DNA of 64,000 bases from Bradyrhizobium canariense (GCF_018130465.1 NZ_JAFCKJ010000002.1:124001-188000); one strand, 5' to 3'; positions 34,408 to 44,611 are shown, numbered from the stretch's first letter. Notes: generated from the sequence alone by a model not told the origin. A program made the numbers and translations.

Positions 34408-36780
34408 CTACCGGCGAACGCTCAGCTCCCGGATCGCAAAACCGAGGTCGCGAGGATCGCCCGGGAAATGCGTGACGGCATTGGTGTCCAACTCGACCAC
34501 GAGCGTCTCGTCGCTTGCGAACTGATCCAACGGAAATGACAAGGGGCCCGCAGGCACGACACCTTTGTAGATCTCGCGCCCATTGATCCTGACCAGGAAT
34601 TCGTTGCCGGAGATCGGCATGGGCCACAATTCGAGCTTCAACATGCGCGCCGGCATCACAAGCTTGTTCGGAATCTCGAGACGCGCGTTCGGTGATGCCC
34701 ATTGAAGCGCACCCCCTGGGGTGATTTCCCTGCCGAAAAGACCGCGCGTTGCGATCCCTGGCGGGGCTTCCGTGCCGACCTCGAGCACATTGCGCTGCCC
34801 ATCCATGAATTCGCGCGAAGACCGGTCTGTGGCCACGGATATCAGCCGCTGCCCCGGATCGGCCGTGAGCCGCCCGGACGCCACCAGACAGTCGAACTTT
34901 TCAAAGCCTTCGGGAAAATATGGCCGCCCCGTCCGGTCGGGCCAGGATATGCTTCGCGGCGCCGCCCAGGGCACCCGAAGATCCGCTGCAAGCCGGCGCA
35001 GCAAATTGTCCATCATCGGATTGGCAACCTCGATGACGAGTCCGCTGCAGCTCCTGATGTCGGCGGACAAGCGATTGTAGTCCCAGTCGAGAGACGTCGC
35101 CTTTTGCGCGTTGACCTGTGCGGCGGCGGTCGGAAGACCCGGAATACCCGCGCCCACCGCTTGCATCACCAGCAGCGGCCGCAACATGCCAAGGCCGAGG
35201 TGAACAGCCACGACGACAACGGCGGCAACAGCGCCTGGATTCCACCGCTTTGCAGCCAAGGGAGCCAAGGGCGCAATGACAAGGGTGAAGAGCATCGGCG
35301 TCGCCATGGCCTGGCCCTTGCCTGCTGCCCAGCCATGACCGGCCGCGAGGATGGCAATGGGCACGAGGCATCCGACAAGGCTGCCGGCCACGAGCCGCGC
35401 GGCGCTTCCGTCCGGCTCCGCGCGCCAGACCGCCCACGCCGTCCTTGCGATGCCTCTCAACAGCACGAATAGAAAGCCATAGAGCAGCAATTTCCATGCG
35501 ACCGCCACCGCGGCAGGCCAACCCGCGGACGGCAGCACCGCATAAAGGCCGAGACCGGCAAGCGCAGATTCGACAGGCAATGAGAACCAGGCGTTCGCCA
35601 ATTCTCCGAAACGACTTTCGGGACTGGCGATGACCTCGAGAAAGTTCGCGTCACTGCCGAACAGGTAACGCTGATAGTACTTCCACCAGTCGGGCGGGTT
35701 GGCGGCTGCATGGCTCAACTGGCGGACGACATAGGCAACCGTGCCGGACCAGAGGAGAATGCACGCGAGCAGCGATAGTCCCACACCTGCTGCCAAGCCT
35801 GCCGCAGCCACCGGCAAGGCCTTGCGCGAGGCGCGATGCCAGCAACCCATCGCGGCCGCGACGGCCGCGGCGGGACCGTAGATCGTCAGCGATTCCGGAT
35901 AGAGAAAGAACGCGCCGGTCATCAGCGCCGCAAAGACCGCTCCCAACCGCATGATCGAACCGGGCGCCTGCCCAAAGCGATTGTGATCGAAGGCGAACGT
36001 CACGAATGCGAGGAGAAGCAGGAAGATTGGCTGCGTCGCAAGTTGCGACCAGGCGTTGATATCGAATACGTATTGTTCGAAGAATCCGATCGTAAGCGCG
36101 GCGGCGCACGCAAACGCCAGCCAGCGCCGCATCGAGAGCGCATTGACAAAGACGAACAGCGCCGCAAACAGCATGTTGAGCTGCATGCCGGCCATATACG
36201 GATAGGTGCAGTCGACGACATCGCCGCGACTGATGGCGGCGATTGCCGCATGTATCATCGACACGGCGCCGCGAGAGTCGACGAATTTCAGCGCCATCGC
36301 TGAAATTGGATTGGACTTCGCCTCGTCCGCGCCCTGGACGGCAAGCGTCGCGTAGTCGAGTACGCGATACGAAACCGAAGAGCCCACGTACAACATGTGA
36401 TCGTAGACGTTGGCCTGGAAAACGCGAAAGCGTGCGCCTCCGGTCCAGGCGGGAGCAAGACAAACCATCGCAATGGCCGCGACCGCTATCGCCATCGCAA
36501 GCCATCGTCCGGACGATGGTTTGGAGCGCCGACGCAGTGCCGGGAAGCGCATTGCAGCCGCGATGACAAGACCGGCGATTGCCATCGCAGGCAGGGTCAC
36601 CCACGGAGCGACGCCGGCGAGGTACAGGACCGCGGTTCCGGCGGCGAGGAGGCCGAAGCCGAGCGGTGGCGCGAGCGCCCAGCGCACAGCAAAATGGTCC
36701 GACGGCAGCAGCAGGGAGAACGGAAGACCAATGGCGCCACACGTCAGCGCGACGAGCCCAACCACCAGGATATCGTGCAT
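34408..36780 (-). CDS. Large polytopic membrane protein with C-terminal soluble domain, unknown function
   Basis: A 790-residue protein with at least ten hydrophobic segments through about residue 560, for example ILVVGLVALTCGAIGLPFSL at the start and AIVIAAAM-like helices later. It is followed by a soluble domain of about 200 residues ending LGFAIRELSVRR. The overall plan resembles GT-C type glycosyltransferases of envelope polysaccharides, but no signature Asp-based motif is confidently seen. The frame is long, uninterrupted and in keeping with local GC, so it is a real gene. No adjacent polysaccharide gene supports a specific role. Confidence 0.75.
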   Translation of the reverse strand: MHDILVVGLVALTCGAIGLPFSLLLPSDHFAVRWALAPPLGFGLLAAGTAVLYLAGVAPWVTLPAMAIAGLVIAAAMRFPALRRRSKPSSGRWLAMAIAVAAIAMVCLAPAWTGGARFRVFQANVYDHMLYVGSSVSYRVLDYATLAVQGADEAKSNPISAMALKFVDSRGAVSMIHAAIAAISRGDVVDCTYPYMAGMQLNMLFAALFVFVNALSMRRWLAFACAAALTIGFFEQYVFDINAWSQLATQPIFLLLLAFVTFAFDHNRFGQAPGSIMRLGAVFAALMTGAFFLYPESLTIYGPAAAVAAAMGCWHRASRKALPVAAAGLAAGVGLSLLACILLWSGTVAYVVRQLSHAAANPPDWWKYYQRYLFGSDANFLEVIASPESRFGELANAWFSLPVESALAGLGLYAVLPSAGWPAAVAVAWKLLLYGFLFVLLRGIARTAWAVWRAEPDGSAARLVAGSLVGCLVPIAILAAGHGWAAGKGQAMATPMLFTLVIAPLAPLAAKRWNPGAVAAVVVVAVHLGLGMLRPLLVMQAVGAGIPGLPTAAAQVNAQKATSLDWDYNRLSADIRSCSGLVIEVANPMMDNLLRRLAADLRVPWAAPRSISWPDRTGRPYFPEGFEKFDCLVASGRLTADPGQRLISVATDRSSREFMDGQRNVLEVGTEAPPGIATRGLFGREITPGGALQWASPNARLEIPNKLVMPARMLKLELWPMPISGNEFLVRINGREIYKGVVPAGPLSFPLDQFASDETLVVELDTNAVTHFPGDPRDLGFAIRELSVRR

Positions 36781-36951
36781 GCTGCCTCGCGCCGCCGCGT
36801 TGCCTGTAGTTGCGGCTGTCCGGACGCACTGTCAATCCAAGGCAAGTGACCAAAGCGCGCGGCACGCGGGCGCGAAGCGAGGCACCCGAGGTACAGCGAA
36901 ATCGCGGGCGCAAGCCGTCTCAGGGGCTATCATTGCTTGGGTTCAAGGCGC

Positions 36952-37027
36952 TGGTGCCGCAAGAGGGATTCGAACCCCCGACCCCGTCATTACGAATGAC
37001 GTGCTCTACCAACTGAGCTATTGCGGC
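36952..37027 (-). tRNA. tRNA-Thr (anticodon CGU)
   Basis: 76 nt on the minus strand with encoded CCA. Acceptor GCCGCAA pairs with TTGCGGC; D stem GCTC/GAGC; anticodon stem CGTCA/TGACG with loop TTCGTAA (anticodon CGT, reads ACG); T stem GGGGG/CCCTC with loop TTCGAAT. Confidence 0.95.
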
Positions 37028-37127
37028 GAACTCTGCCGGGGCCCGCGCGAGGCCGGTCCCGATACGCGCGCTCCTGATATCGGGCATGGCCCGAATTGGC
37101 AAGGTGGCGCCGGCTCCGAAATGCCGC

Positions 37128-38927
37128 TCATCCGCCCCAGCGAGACCAGAATCCGCGCCAGCCGCCGGCCTGGGCCTTTGCATGGTCCCTGGGCGTGCCG
37201 ATTTGTTCCGCAAATTCATCGCTCGGACCCTCGTCATCGATCCCGGGATCGTCCGGGGCGCGGACGATCGGGATGACGGCGGGAATAAGTGCTGGTGCGG
37301 GCTTGCCGAGGTCGGCGCGGGTCCGGAACACCGGCGTTGCCGCCGCCGGTGATGATTCGGCGATCTCAGAGGTCGGTTTGATCGGCTCGGCGGGCGTGTC
37401 GACCGGCTCTTCCTTGACGGCCTCCTTGACAGTTTCCTTGGTGGTTTCCCCTAAGATTTCCTTGGCCTCAAGGGGCGGCGAATTGTCCTGCGCGGCCGGC
37501 ACCGGATCCGGCGCCGTTACGGGCGGTTCCGCCGGGCTTTCGATCGGGGCCGCCGTCACCCGCTTCGGCGGTGGAGCCGCCAGCATGGCTTCCTCGAACG
37601 CCGAGGATTCGATCATGTCGCCCTTGCCGGAAGGAAGGTTAGCGACCGGCGTCTGCCACTGGAACGCGTCAAGACGGCCGGTGACCGGGGAGACCGGATG
37701 CCAGCGGTCGCTGACATAACCGTCCGCGGTCCAGGCCGGATCATGGCGGGCGCGCACCGCGCGCAAGGTCCAGGCGCGGGCCCGGCCGCTGTCACCATGC
37801 TCGGTGCGCTCGACTTCAGCCATCAGCAGCGCAACGCGCTGGGTCGGATCGTTGACGTAGGGCGACAGCACCTCGCGCGCACGGGCGAACTCGGACGCAT
37901 CGATCGCGGCGCGCGCGATCGCCAGCTGGCCCTCGACATGGCCGGCCCTGTCGGCAGGAACCTTGGCGGCAAGCGTCTCGACCCGCTGCAAGCGCTGCCG
38001 CGCGGAATCGCCGAGCTTCACATGCGCATAGGCATCCGCAAGATCAGGATGCGGATTGGCGAGCCAGGCGGCTTCCACCAGCTTCATGGCGCGGCGCACC
38101 TGATGCGCCTCGCTCTCGAATTTTGCAGCGAGCACCGCGGCCGGAACCAGGGTCGGCGCGAGCTTGACCGCCTGCATGACGCTCTCGCGCGCGACGTCGC
38201 GGTCCATCGTTTCCAATTCCAGCGCGCGTGCGGCGAGCAGCACGCCGCGCTGGCGGCGATAGGCCTGCTTGTCGATCAGGCCCGCGGACAGATTCGAATC
38301 GAGGATCGCGAGCGCGCCGCTCCAGTCACCGCGCGCGCAGCGGAAGCCGAGCACTGCATGCGAGGCCCAGGTCGAGGACGGCGACAGCTTGATCGCTTCC
38401 TCAGCGATCATCACCGCGCCGACCGCATCGTCGGCGCGCTGCGCCTCGATGAACAGGCCGCGCAGGCCGAGCAGGCGCGTGTCCTCGCGCTCGGCCATGG
38501 CACGGAAGACGCGCTGGGCCTCGTCGCGATTGCCCTCGAGCTGCGCGGATTGCGCATGCAGGAGAAGTGCGAGCGGATCGTTTGCGGCCAGCCGCCGCGC
38601 GGTATCGGCATGGCGACGAGCAAGCGCGGTGTCGCCATGGCCGATTGCAAGCAGGCCGTGGGTGATGGCGTGGCGGCCGCGCGCATGACGCTTTTCGTGA
38701 CGACGGCGGCGCAGACGCCCCGGAGCGCGCCAGGTCATCGTCAGGAGGCTCCAGACGAGCACGACTGCCGCGGCAAAGAGGCCAAGCAAGAACACGAATC
38801 TGGGAAGCGTCGTTGTGGCGCGAAAGCCGCCCGCGGTCAGGACGAGGTCGCCGGGCTGGTCGGCAACCCAGGCCGCGCCGGCCGCCGCCAGCGCGATCAG
38901 GACGAGGAAGAGGACGATGCGAAGCAT
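37128..38927 (-). CDS. hemY: HemY-family protein (haem biosynthesis associated, TPR)
   Basis: A 599-residue protein with the HemY N-terminal domain (PF07219): two membrane segments (about residues 1-22 and 44-66), then DTARRLAANDPLALLLHAQ and tetratricopeptide-like helical repeats to about 430. The C-terminal 150 residues are Pro/Ala/Glu-rich and likely disordered. HemY of this type is encoded with hemD in proteobacteria; its direct role is not settled. It lies 36 bp downstream of the mitofilin-like gene, on one transcript with hemD further up. Confidence 0.92.
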   Translation of the reverse strand: MLRIVLFLVLIALAAAGAAWVADQPGDLVLTAGGFRATTTLPRFVFLLGLFAAAVVLVWSLLTMTWRAPGRLRRRRHEKRHARGRHAITHGLLAIGHGDTALARRHADTARRLAANDPLALLLHAQSAQLEGNRDEAQRVFRAMAEREDTRLLGLRGLFIEAQRADDAVGAVMIAEEAIKLSPSSTWASHAVLGFRCARGDWSGALAILDSNLSAGLIDKQAYRRQRGVLLAARALELETMDRDVARESVMQAVKLAPTLVPAAVLAAKFESEAHQVRRAMKLVEAAWLANPHPDLADAYAHVKLGDSARQRLQRVETLAAKVPADRAGHVEGQLAIARAAIDASEFARAREVLSPYVNDPTQRVALLMAEVERTEHGDSGRARAWTLRAVRARHDPAWTADGYVSDRWHPVSPVTGRLDAFQWQTPVANLPSGKGDMIESSAFEEAMLAAPPPKRVTAAPIESPAEPPVTAPDPVPAAQDNSPPLEAKEILGETTKETVKEAVKEEPVDTPAEPIKPTSEIAESSPAAATPVFRTRADLGKPAPALIPAVIPIVRAPDDPGIDDEGPSDEFAEQIGTPRDHAKAQAGGWRGFWSRWGG

Positions 38928-38963
38928 GACGATCCCTATACGCGCTGATGATTGCGCGAACCT

Positions 38964-40241
38964 TTATTGACCAGGCTTGACGAGATCCGCCATGGCGTCG
39001 TCGGCGAATTTGCGTGAGGCGGCGAGCGCGGCGTCACGGGCATCGGCCTTGTCGAGCCAGGCCTGCGCCGGTGCACGATCGGCCTCGGGCAGCGTCTTCA
39101 GCTCGCGCCGTGCTTCGACGAAATCGTTGCGCAACGCAGCCGCCGTCACCCGCGCGACGATGGCGCCGCGATCGTTGCCGACCCCATCGGTACGCTCGAT
39201 GCGAACGAGTTTTGACGCCCCCGCCTGAAGGCGCTCGACGATGCCCGTGCCGCTGGCCGGGGCTTCCGCCGGCGGCGACAATTTTGGCACGATGTTGAGG
39301 AGCTCGCGACTCAACGCGACCGGCGTCGGAATGCCTGACGATGCAAAGATATCGAGCGGCTTCAGCATATCCGGCTTTGCTGCCAGCGACCGCGCTGCGG
39401 CAAGTTGCGACGCGTAAGCGTCGCTGTGGCGAACGGCGACATCAAGCAGGGCCGCCGCCACCACATGGCGCAGCGGCTTGTCGTCCATGGTCCTGGCGTC
39501 GGCGATCTTCTCGCCCTGCTGCGCGAGTTCCGCACGTTCGGTCTTGGTGGCACGCTCAAGCTGCGCGAGGCGGTCGTTGAGAGCGGCAAGATCGGGCGCG
39601 GCAGCGCGCGGCGCCGATTTCGCGTCGTTCAGGGCGCCCGCGGTCTTGTCGGACTGCGTGCGCAGATTGGCGATGTCGCTGCGCAGGCTCGTTGCGGATT
39701 TCTCCAGCGCATCGATCCGCGCCACCATGGCCGGATCGGCGGCCGGCTTGCCCGCCTTGGCTTCTACCGCGGCAACGCGCCCGCTCAGCGCGTCGACGGT
39801 TGCGCCTGTCACTTGCGGAGCAGCCGGCGGCGCCTGCACCGCAGGCCAGCCCAGCATCCAGCCGACCGCGATCACAATTGCGGCTGCGACAGCGCCGGAG
39901 AACGGAGCGATAATCCAAGGTGAAATCGACGGCGATACCGACGCGGACGCAACGGAAGGCCCCTCCTCGGCAGGTTCGGGCTGCGGCCCGGCATTAGCTT
40001 GTTCGAACTTGGGCTCTTGAGGCTTGCCCTCTTCAGACTTGGCCTCTTCGGACTTGGCCTCTTCGGACTTGGCCTGCTCATGCGCGGCCTGTTCGGTCGC
40101 TGGCGCAGCCGCAGGCTCGCCTGCCACCTCCTGCGGCTGGGTCGAGACTTCGGTTGCCTCGAGGTCGATGGTGGGCGGGGTGCGCTTGGCACGGCTGGAC
40201 TCGGGAGCCAATCCTGCGTCTTCAGGCTTGTCGTCGGCCAT
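38964..40241 (-). CDS. Mitofilin (Mic60)-like inner-membrane protein
   Basis: A 425-residue protein. The N-terminal 105 residues are Glu/Ala/Pro-rich and contain short AKSEE repeats, followed by one membrane helix (about 108-132, IAPFSGAVAAAIVIAVGWML), a coiled coil (about 150-240) and a helical mitofilin-like end with LLDVAVRHSDAYASQLAAA. This is the alphaproteobacterial homologue of mitochondrial Mic60, which shapes cristae, and is known to lie beside haem genes in this group. It likely organises the envelope or contacts the outer membrane. A GAGG site precedes the ATG. Confidence 0.85.
   Translation of the reverse strand: MADDKPEDAGLAPESSRAKRTPPTIDLEATEVSTQPQEVAGEPAAAPATEQAAHEQAKSEEAKSEEAKSEEGKPQEPKFEQANAGPQPEPAEEGPSVASASVSPSISPWIIAPFSGAVAAAIVIAVGWMLGWPAVQAPPAAPQVTGATVDALSGRVAAVEAKAGKPAADPAMVARIDALEKSATSLRSDIANLRTQSDKTAGALNDAKSAPRAAAPDLAALNDRLAQLERATKTERAELAQQGEKIADARTMDDKPLRHVVAAALLDVAVRHSDAYASQLAAARSLAAKPDMLKPLDIFASSGIPTPVALSRELLNIVPKLSPPAEAPASGTGIVERLQAGASKLVRIERTDGVGNDRGAIVARVTAAALRNDFVEARRELKTLPEADRAPAQAWLDKADARDAALAASRKFADDAMADLVKPGQ
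40031..40075. repeat. Three 15-bp tandem repeats within the mitofilin-like gene
   Basis: Three in-phase copies of CTTCRGACTTGGCCT (40031-40045, 40046-40060, 40061-40075; R is A in the first, G in the others). They encode the AKSEE repeats of the disordered N-terminus on the minus strand, so copy number can change without a frameshift. Confidence 0.85.
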
Positions 40242-40310
40242 CGTGACGGTTCCTCACACTTACATGCCCTAAACGAACGGACCCGATTGCGTCGGATTCG
40301 GCCCGACCTC

Positions 40311-41057
40311 TTACGCCAAACGGGTGCGCAAAGCACGCTCCAAGGTGTCAAATAAGGTATTTTCGTCCGGCCTCGCGGCCACCAGAACCTGCGAGGCACC
40401 GGCCTCGCGCAGCACGCCTGCGACCGTCTCCGACAGGCAGCATTGCGGGATCGCCAGAGCCGAGATTTCGACACCTTCGTCCCGCGCCGCCTCCAGGAAA
40501 GCCCGCGCGCTGCGCCGGGAGTAATGCAGCACCGCCTCGATCCCATGGGCGGCAAAGCCCTCACAGACATCGCGCGGCAACAGCTTGACCGGGGCCATGC
40601 GATAGGTGGTCTGCGTGACGACGCTAAATCCTTCGGCGCCCAGCTCTCCGCCGAGGTCGCGCGACAAATCCGCGCCCGCGAGATAGAGTAACGTGCTCTT
40701 TTTCTTCAGCCGCTTGTCGCGCGCGCTCTGCATCACCTTGTCGCGCAAGGCCGCGGCATCGCCGCCGGCGACGATCACCTCGGCAAAGCCGGCATCGCGC
40801 GCGGCGGCGGCCGTGTGCTCGCCGACCGCGAACAACGGCAGCTCCAGGAGACCAAGGTCCCGCAATTGCGGCTCGACGGCACGAATCGCATTGGCGGACG
40901 TGACAATGACGGCGCTGTAGCTTGTTTCACTCTCGTCATGGAAAGCGACCGGCTCGAACTTGAGCACCGGTGCGAGCAGCACCACATGACCCCGTGCACG
41001 CAGGCTTTCCGACGTCGCCTCATTGTCGGGATACGGCCGTGTGACAAGAATGGACAT
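40311..41057 (-). CDS. hemD: Uroporphyrinogen-III synthase
   Basis: A 248-residue enzyme that cyclises hydroxymethylbilane to uroporphyrinogen III for haem, cobalamin and chlorophyll-type tetrapyrroles. The family is weakly conserved; visible blocks are ILVTRPYPDNEATSESLRARG at the start, VIVTSANAIRAVEP and VLHYSRRSARAFLEA. I chose the ATG at 41057, giving MSILVTRP; a frame to 41096 adds an unsupported extension. hemC, often the neighbour, is absent between it and divergent tsaD. Downstream on the same strand are the mitofilin-like and hemY genes, a common alphaproteobacterial order. Confidence 0.92.
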   Translation of the reverse strand: MSILVTRPYPDNEATSESLRARGHVVLLAPVLKFEPVAFHDESETSYSAVIVTSANAIRAVEPQLRDLGLLELPLFAVGEHTAAAARDAGFAEVIVAGGDAAALRDKVMQSARDKRLKKKSTLLYLAGADLSRDLGGELGAEGFSVVTQTTYRMAPVKLLPRDVCEGFAAHGIEAVLHYSRRSARAFLEAARDEGVEISALAIPQCCLSETVAGVLREAGASQVLVAARPDENTLFDTLERALRTRLA

Positions 41058-41203
41058 CGCTTGTGTTCCCGAACCACGTGGCGGTAGCGCTTTCACGAGG
41101 GATGGCCGTGCGTGACGATTGCGTTAGCCGACCCCGGAATGCTACCGGACGTACCAGAACTCTGCTTTGCGGATGAGCGCAAGGGGGGTGAGAAGGGCGC
41201 AAA

Positions 41204-42295
41204 TTGGATAACAATTCGCCAATGCTGGTACTGGGCATCGAAACCACCTGCGACGAGACCGCCGCGGCGGTGATCGAGCGTGCGCCTGACGGCACAGGCA
41301 AGATCCTGTCCAATATCGTACGGTCGCAGGTCGAGGAGCATGCCCGTTTCGGCGGCGTGGTGCCGGAGATCGCGGCCCGCGCCCATGTCGACCTGCTCGA
41401 CGGCATCATCGACCGCGCCATGCACGAGGCCGGCATCGACTTCGCCCAGCTCAACGGTGTCGCGGCCGCGGCGGGGCCGGGGCTGATCGGCGGCGTCATC
41501 GTCGGGCTCACCACCGCGAAGGCGATCGCGATGGTGCACGATACGCCGCTGGTCGCGGTGAACCATCTGGAAGCGCATGCGCTGACGCCGCGCCTGACCG
41601 ACGCACTCGAATTTCCCTATTGCCTGTTTCTCGCCTCGGGCGGCCATACCCAGATCGTCGCCGTCACCGGCGTCGGCCAGTATGTACGGCTCGGCACCAC
41701 CGTCGACGATGCGATCGGCGAGGCCTTCGACAAGGTCGCGAAAATGCTGGGACTGCCCTATCCGGGCGGGCCGCAGGTCGAACGCGCGGCAGCAAGCGGC
41801 GATCCTGCGCGATTTGCGTTTCCGCGGCCGATGCAGGGACGCCCCGACGCCAACTTCTCGCTATCGGGATTGAAGACGGCGGTGCGCAACGAAGCGAGCC
41901 GGTTAGCTGAGATCACGCCGCAGGACGTCAGCGATCTCTGCGCGAGCTTTCAGGCCGCCGTGCTCGATTCCACCACCGACCGGCTGAGCGTCGGTCTCAA
42001 ACTTTTCCGCGAGCAGTTCGGTGCGCCGCGTGCGCTGGTGGCGGCCGGCGGCGTGGCTGCCAATCAGGCGATCCGCGGCGCTCTGCATGACGTTGCGAGG
42101 AAAGCCGGAACGCAACTGATCATGCCTCCGCCGGCGCTCTGCACCGACAACGGCGCGATGATCGCCTGGGCCGGCGCCGAACGTCTCGCGCTCGGCATGA
42201 CCGACACGATGGAAGCGCAGCCCCGCGCGCGCTGGTCGCTCGATGCAAACGCGACGGCACCGGCCGGGTACGGCAAGACGCGGGCGGGATACTAG
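41204..42295 (+). CDS. tsaD: tRNA N6-adenosine threonylcarbamoyltransferase TsaD
   Basis: A 363-residue protein that transfers threonylcarbamoyl to A37 of ANN-decoding tRNAs (t6A). The metal-binding motif [10 protein letters not shown] (HxxxH) is near residue 122, with [12 protein letters not shown] at the N-terminus, SGGHTQIV, and [14 protein letters not shown] near the end. The TTG at 41204 has an AGAAGGG site at suitable spacing, while the ATG at 41222 would be too far from it, so TTG is proposed and the ATG form kept as an alternative. It is divergent from hemD and 2 bp upstream of gpsA. Confidence 0.94.
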   Translation: MDNNSPMLVLGIETTCDETAAAVIERAPDGTGKILSNIVRSQVEEHARFGGVVPEIAARAHVDLLDGIIDRAMHEAGIDFAQLNGVAAAAGPGLIGGVIVGLTTAKAIAMVHDTPLVAVNHLEAHALTPRLTDALEFPYCLFLASGGHTQIVAVTGVGQYVRLGTTVDDAIGEAFDKVAKMLGLPYPGGPQVERAAASGDPARFAFPRPMQGRPDANFSLSGLKTAVRNEASRLAEITPQDVSDLCASFQAAVLDSTTDRLSVGLKLFREQFGAPRALVAAGGVAANQAIRGALHDVARKAGTQLIMPPPALCTDNGAMIAWAGAERLALGMTDTMEAQPRARWSLDANATAPAGYGKTRAGY

Positions 42296-42297
42296 CA

Positions 42298-43278
42298 ATG
42301 ACAGCGTTCCAATCCGTTGCGGTGATTGGAGCCGGCGCCTGGGGCACGGCGCTGGCGACGGTGGCGGCGCGGGCCGGACGGAACGTGACGCTGTGGGCGC
42401 GCAATGCCGAGCACGCGACGCGGATCGCATCGACCCGCGACAATCCGCGGCTGCCGGGTGTGCGGCTTGCGCCGGAGATCGTGGTGACGAGCGATCTCGC
42501 CATGGCGGCACGCGCGGATGTACTGCTGATCGCAACGCCGGCGCAGCATCTGCGCGGCGCCGTCAACATGCTGGCCTCGCATCTGACAGGAACGATGCCA
42601 ATCGTCGCCTGCGCCAAGGGCATCGAGCACGGCACCCACAAATTCATGACCGACGTGATCGCCGAGGCCGCGCCTCACGCGCAGCCGGCGATCCTGTCGG
42701 GCCCAAGCTTTGCCGACGATGTCGCGCGTGGCCTGCCGACTGCGGTAACGCTGGCGGCGAGGGAAGAAGCGCTGGCGAGCCAACTGGTGCAGGCGCTGGG
42801 CTCGGCGACCTTCCGGCCCTATCACACGACGGATGTCCGCGGCGTCGAGATCGGCGGCGCGGCCAAGAACGTGCTGGCGATCGCCGCCGGCATCGTGGTC
42901 GGCCGCAATCTCGGCGCTTCCGCGCTCGCCGCGCTGACCACACGCGGCTTCAGTGAGCTGGCACGGTTCGGCCGAGCCAGCGGCGCGCGCACGGAGACAC
43001 TCTCAGGTCTCTCCGGCCTCGGCGACCTTCTCCTGAGCTGCTCGACCGCGCAATCGCGCAATTTTGCGCTCGGGATCGCGCTCGGTCGCGGCGAGGCCGC
43101 ACCGGCCGGCAAGCTTGCGGAAGGTGCATTCACTGCACCGGTGCTGGTCGAGATCGCAGCCGCCGGGAATGTCGACATGCCGGTCTCGCAGGCGGTGGCG
43201 GCCATCCTGGATGGCAGGTTGACGATTGACGCCGCGATCGAAGGGCTGCTGACACGGCCGTTCAAGGCCGAGGAATAG
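42298..43278 (+). CDS. gpsA: Glycerol-3-phosphate dehydrogenase [NAD(P)+]
   Basis: A 326-residue enzyme that makes sn-glycerol 3-phosphate from dihydroxyacetone phosphate for phospholipid synthesis. N-terminal NAD(P) motif [13 protein letters not shown], then [19 protein letters not shown] and [16 protein letters not shown] with the active-site Lys, all typical. The normal length is about 330. Only two bases separate it from tsaD, indicating cotranscription, a pairing common in this group. Confidence 0.95.
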   Translation: MTAFQSVAVIGAGAWGTALATVAARAGRNVTLWARNAEHATRIASTRDNPRLPGVRLAPEIVVTSDLAMAARADVLLIATPAQHLRGAVNMLASHLTGTMPIVACAKGIEHGTHKFMTDVIAEAAPHAQPAILSGPSFADDVARGLPTAVTLAAREEALASQLVQALGSATFRPYHTTDVRGVEIGGAAKNVLAIAAGIVVGRNLGASALAALTTRGFSELARFGRASGARTETLSGLSGLGDLLLSCSTAQSRNFALGIALGRGEAAPAGKLAEGAFTAPVLVEIAAAGNVDMPVSQAVAAILDGRLTIDAAIEGLLTRPFKAEE

Positions 43279-43394
43279 CGGCGCCCCCTCGCGTCGCAGG
43301 TGGCACTTCACGCGCTCTGCACGCTGGTCTAGCCTAGCGGCACACCGCAGGATCCCGGTCCAACAATAACGAAACGGATCCAAGGGAAGAACGC

Positions 43395-44507
43395 ATGCGC
43401 AAACCGCATCATGCGATCGTTTCGATCGCAATCATCACACTTGCCGCCATTACGCTACCCGCCGCCGCCGGCGCCCAGGCCGCGCTATCCTATGACGAAC
43501 TCGCCAGGAACGAGGCGGCCGCCAATGCCGAAAACGGCAAGCGGGTCGCGCCAGTCAAGTCGATCGCCAATCCCTCTGGTGACGTCAGCTCCGACATGCA
43601 GGCCATGATCGGCGCGCCGTTTCCGCCGCACTTCAATGCTGATCCGAAGACCCCTGTCGAGTGGAAGGAGCTGATCGATCGCCGCGCAAAACTGTCGATA
43701 TCAGGCATTCCGGCGATGAAGGAAAAGCTCGGCGTCAAGGTCGAGGAGACCAAAATCGCCGGCGTGCATTGCTTCATCGTCACGCCGAACAAGATTCCGT
43801 CCGAGAACCGGCAACGGCTTTTGGTCCACGTCCATGGCGGCGGCTATGTGTTCGGGCCCGGCGAAGCCGCGCTGCCTGAAGCAATCATGATGGCGGGTTT
43901 CGGCGGCTTCAAGGTGATCTCGGTCGACTACCGCATGCCGCCCGACTTCCCCTATCCTGCCGCGATGGACGATGCGATGGCGGTCTGGAAGGAGATCACC
44001 AAGACGCACGACGCCCGCCGGATGGCGATCTTCGGGACCTCGACGGGCGGTGCGATGACCCTTGCGATGGTGCTGCGGGCCAGGGACGACAAGCTACCGA
44101 AGCCGGCGGCGATCGCACCGGGCACGCCGTGGTCCGACATCGACAAGGTCGGCGACACCTACGCTAGCAATGAGTGGGTCGACAACGTGCTCGTGACCTG
44201 GGACGGCTGGCTCGGCCGCGCCGCAAAGCTCTACGCCAACGGGACTGACCTGAAGAACCCCTACATCTCGCCGATCTACGGCGACTTCAAAGGTTTTCCG
44301 CCGACCATCCTGACATCGGGCACGCGCGATCTGTTCCTCAGCAACACGGTTCGCACGCATCGCAAATTGCGTCGCGCCGGCGTGATTGCCGATCTCAACG
44401 TCTATGAGGGGCAGTCCCACGCGCAGTACCAGTTCAACATCAATGCGCCGGAGACCAGGGAAGCCTTCACCGACATCGCAAAATTCTTCGATCGACATCT
44501 GAAGTAG
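43395..44507 (+). CDS. Secreted HSL-family esterase/lipase-like protein
   Basis: A 370-residue hydrolase with a signal peptide (about residues 1-26, PAAAGAQA). The HSL-family oxyanion motif HVHGGGYVFGPGE lies near residue 142, and the nucleophile elbow reads FGTSTGGAMT in place of the usual GDSAGG. The catalytic Asp is likely in SGTRDLFLSN and the His in EGQSHAQYQ near the end. It should hydrolyse short acyl esters in the periplasm. GGGAAGAA precedes the ATG. It follows gpsA by 116 bp, so it is probably its own unit. Confidence 0.87.
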   Translation: MRKPHHAIVSIAIITLAAITLPAAAGAQAALSYDELARNEAAANAENGKRVAPVKSIANPSGDVSSDMQAMIGAPFPPHFNADPKTPVEWKELIDRRAKLSISGIPAMKEKLGVKVEETKIAGVHCFIVTPNKIPSENRQRLLVHVHGGGYVFGPGEAALPEAIMMAGFGGFKVISVDYRMPPDFPYPAAMDDAMAVWKEITKTHDARRMAIFGTSTGGAMTLAMVLRARDDKLPKPAAIAPGTPWSDIDKVGDTYASNEWVDNVLVTWDGWLGRAAKLYANGTDLKNPYISPIYGDFKGFPPTILTSGTRDLFLSNTVRTHRKLRRAGVIADLNVYEGQSHAQYQFNINAPETREAFTDIAKFFDRHLK

Positions 44508-44527
44508 TGGGCGTTGCGTTTGATATC

Positions 44528-44554
44528 GGATGCCCGCGCTTGTCGCGGGCATCC
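44528..44554. repeat. Perfect 11-bp hairpin after the esterase gene
   Basis: GGATGCCCGCG (44528-44538), loop CTTGT, CGCGGGCATCC (44544-44554). No T run follows. Related in form to the hairpin at 33872 and to palindromic repeats of Bradyrhizobium. Confidence 0.7.
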
Positions 44555-44611
44555 GCGTGCCCTAGATATCGCGACACGTAAGTGGCGTATCCGTGAATGG
44601 GGCAAGTTGCG

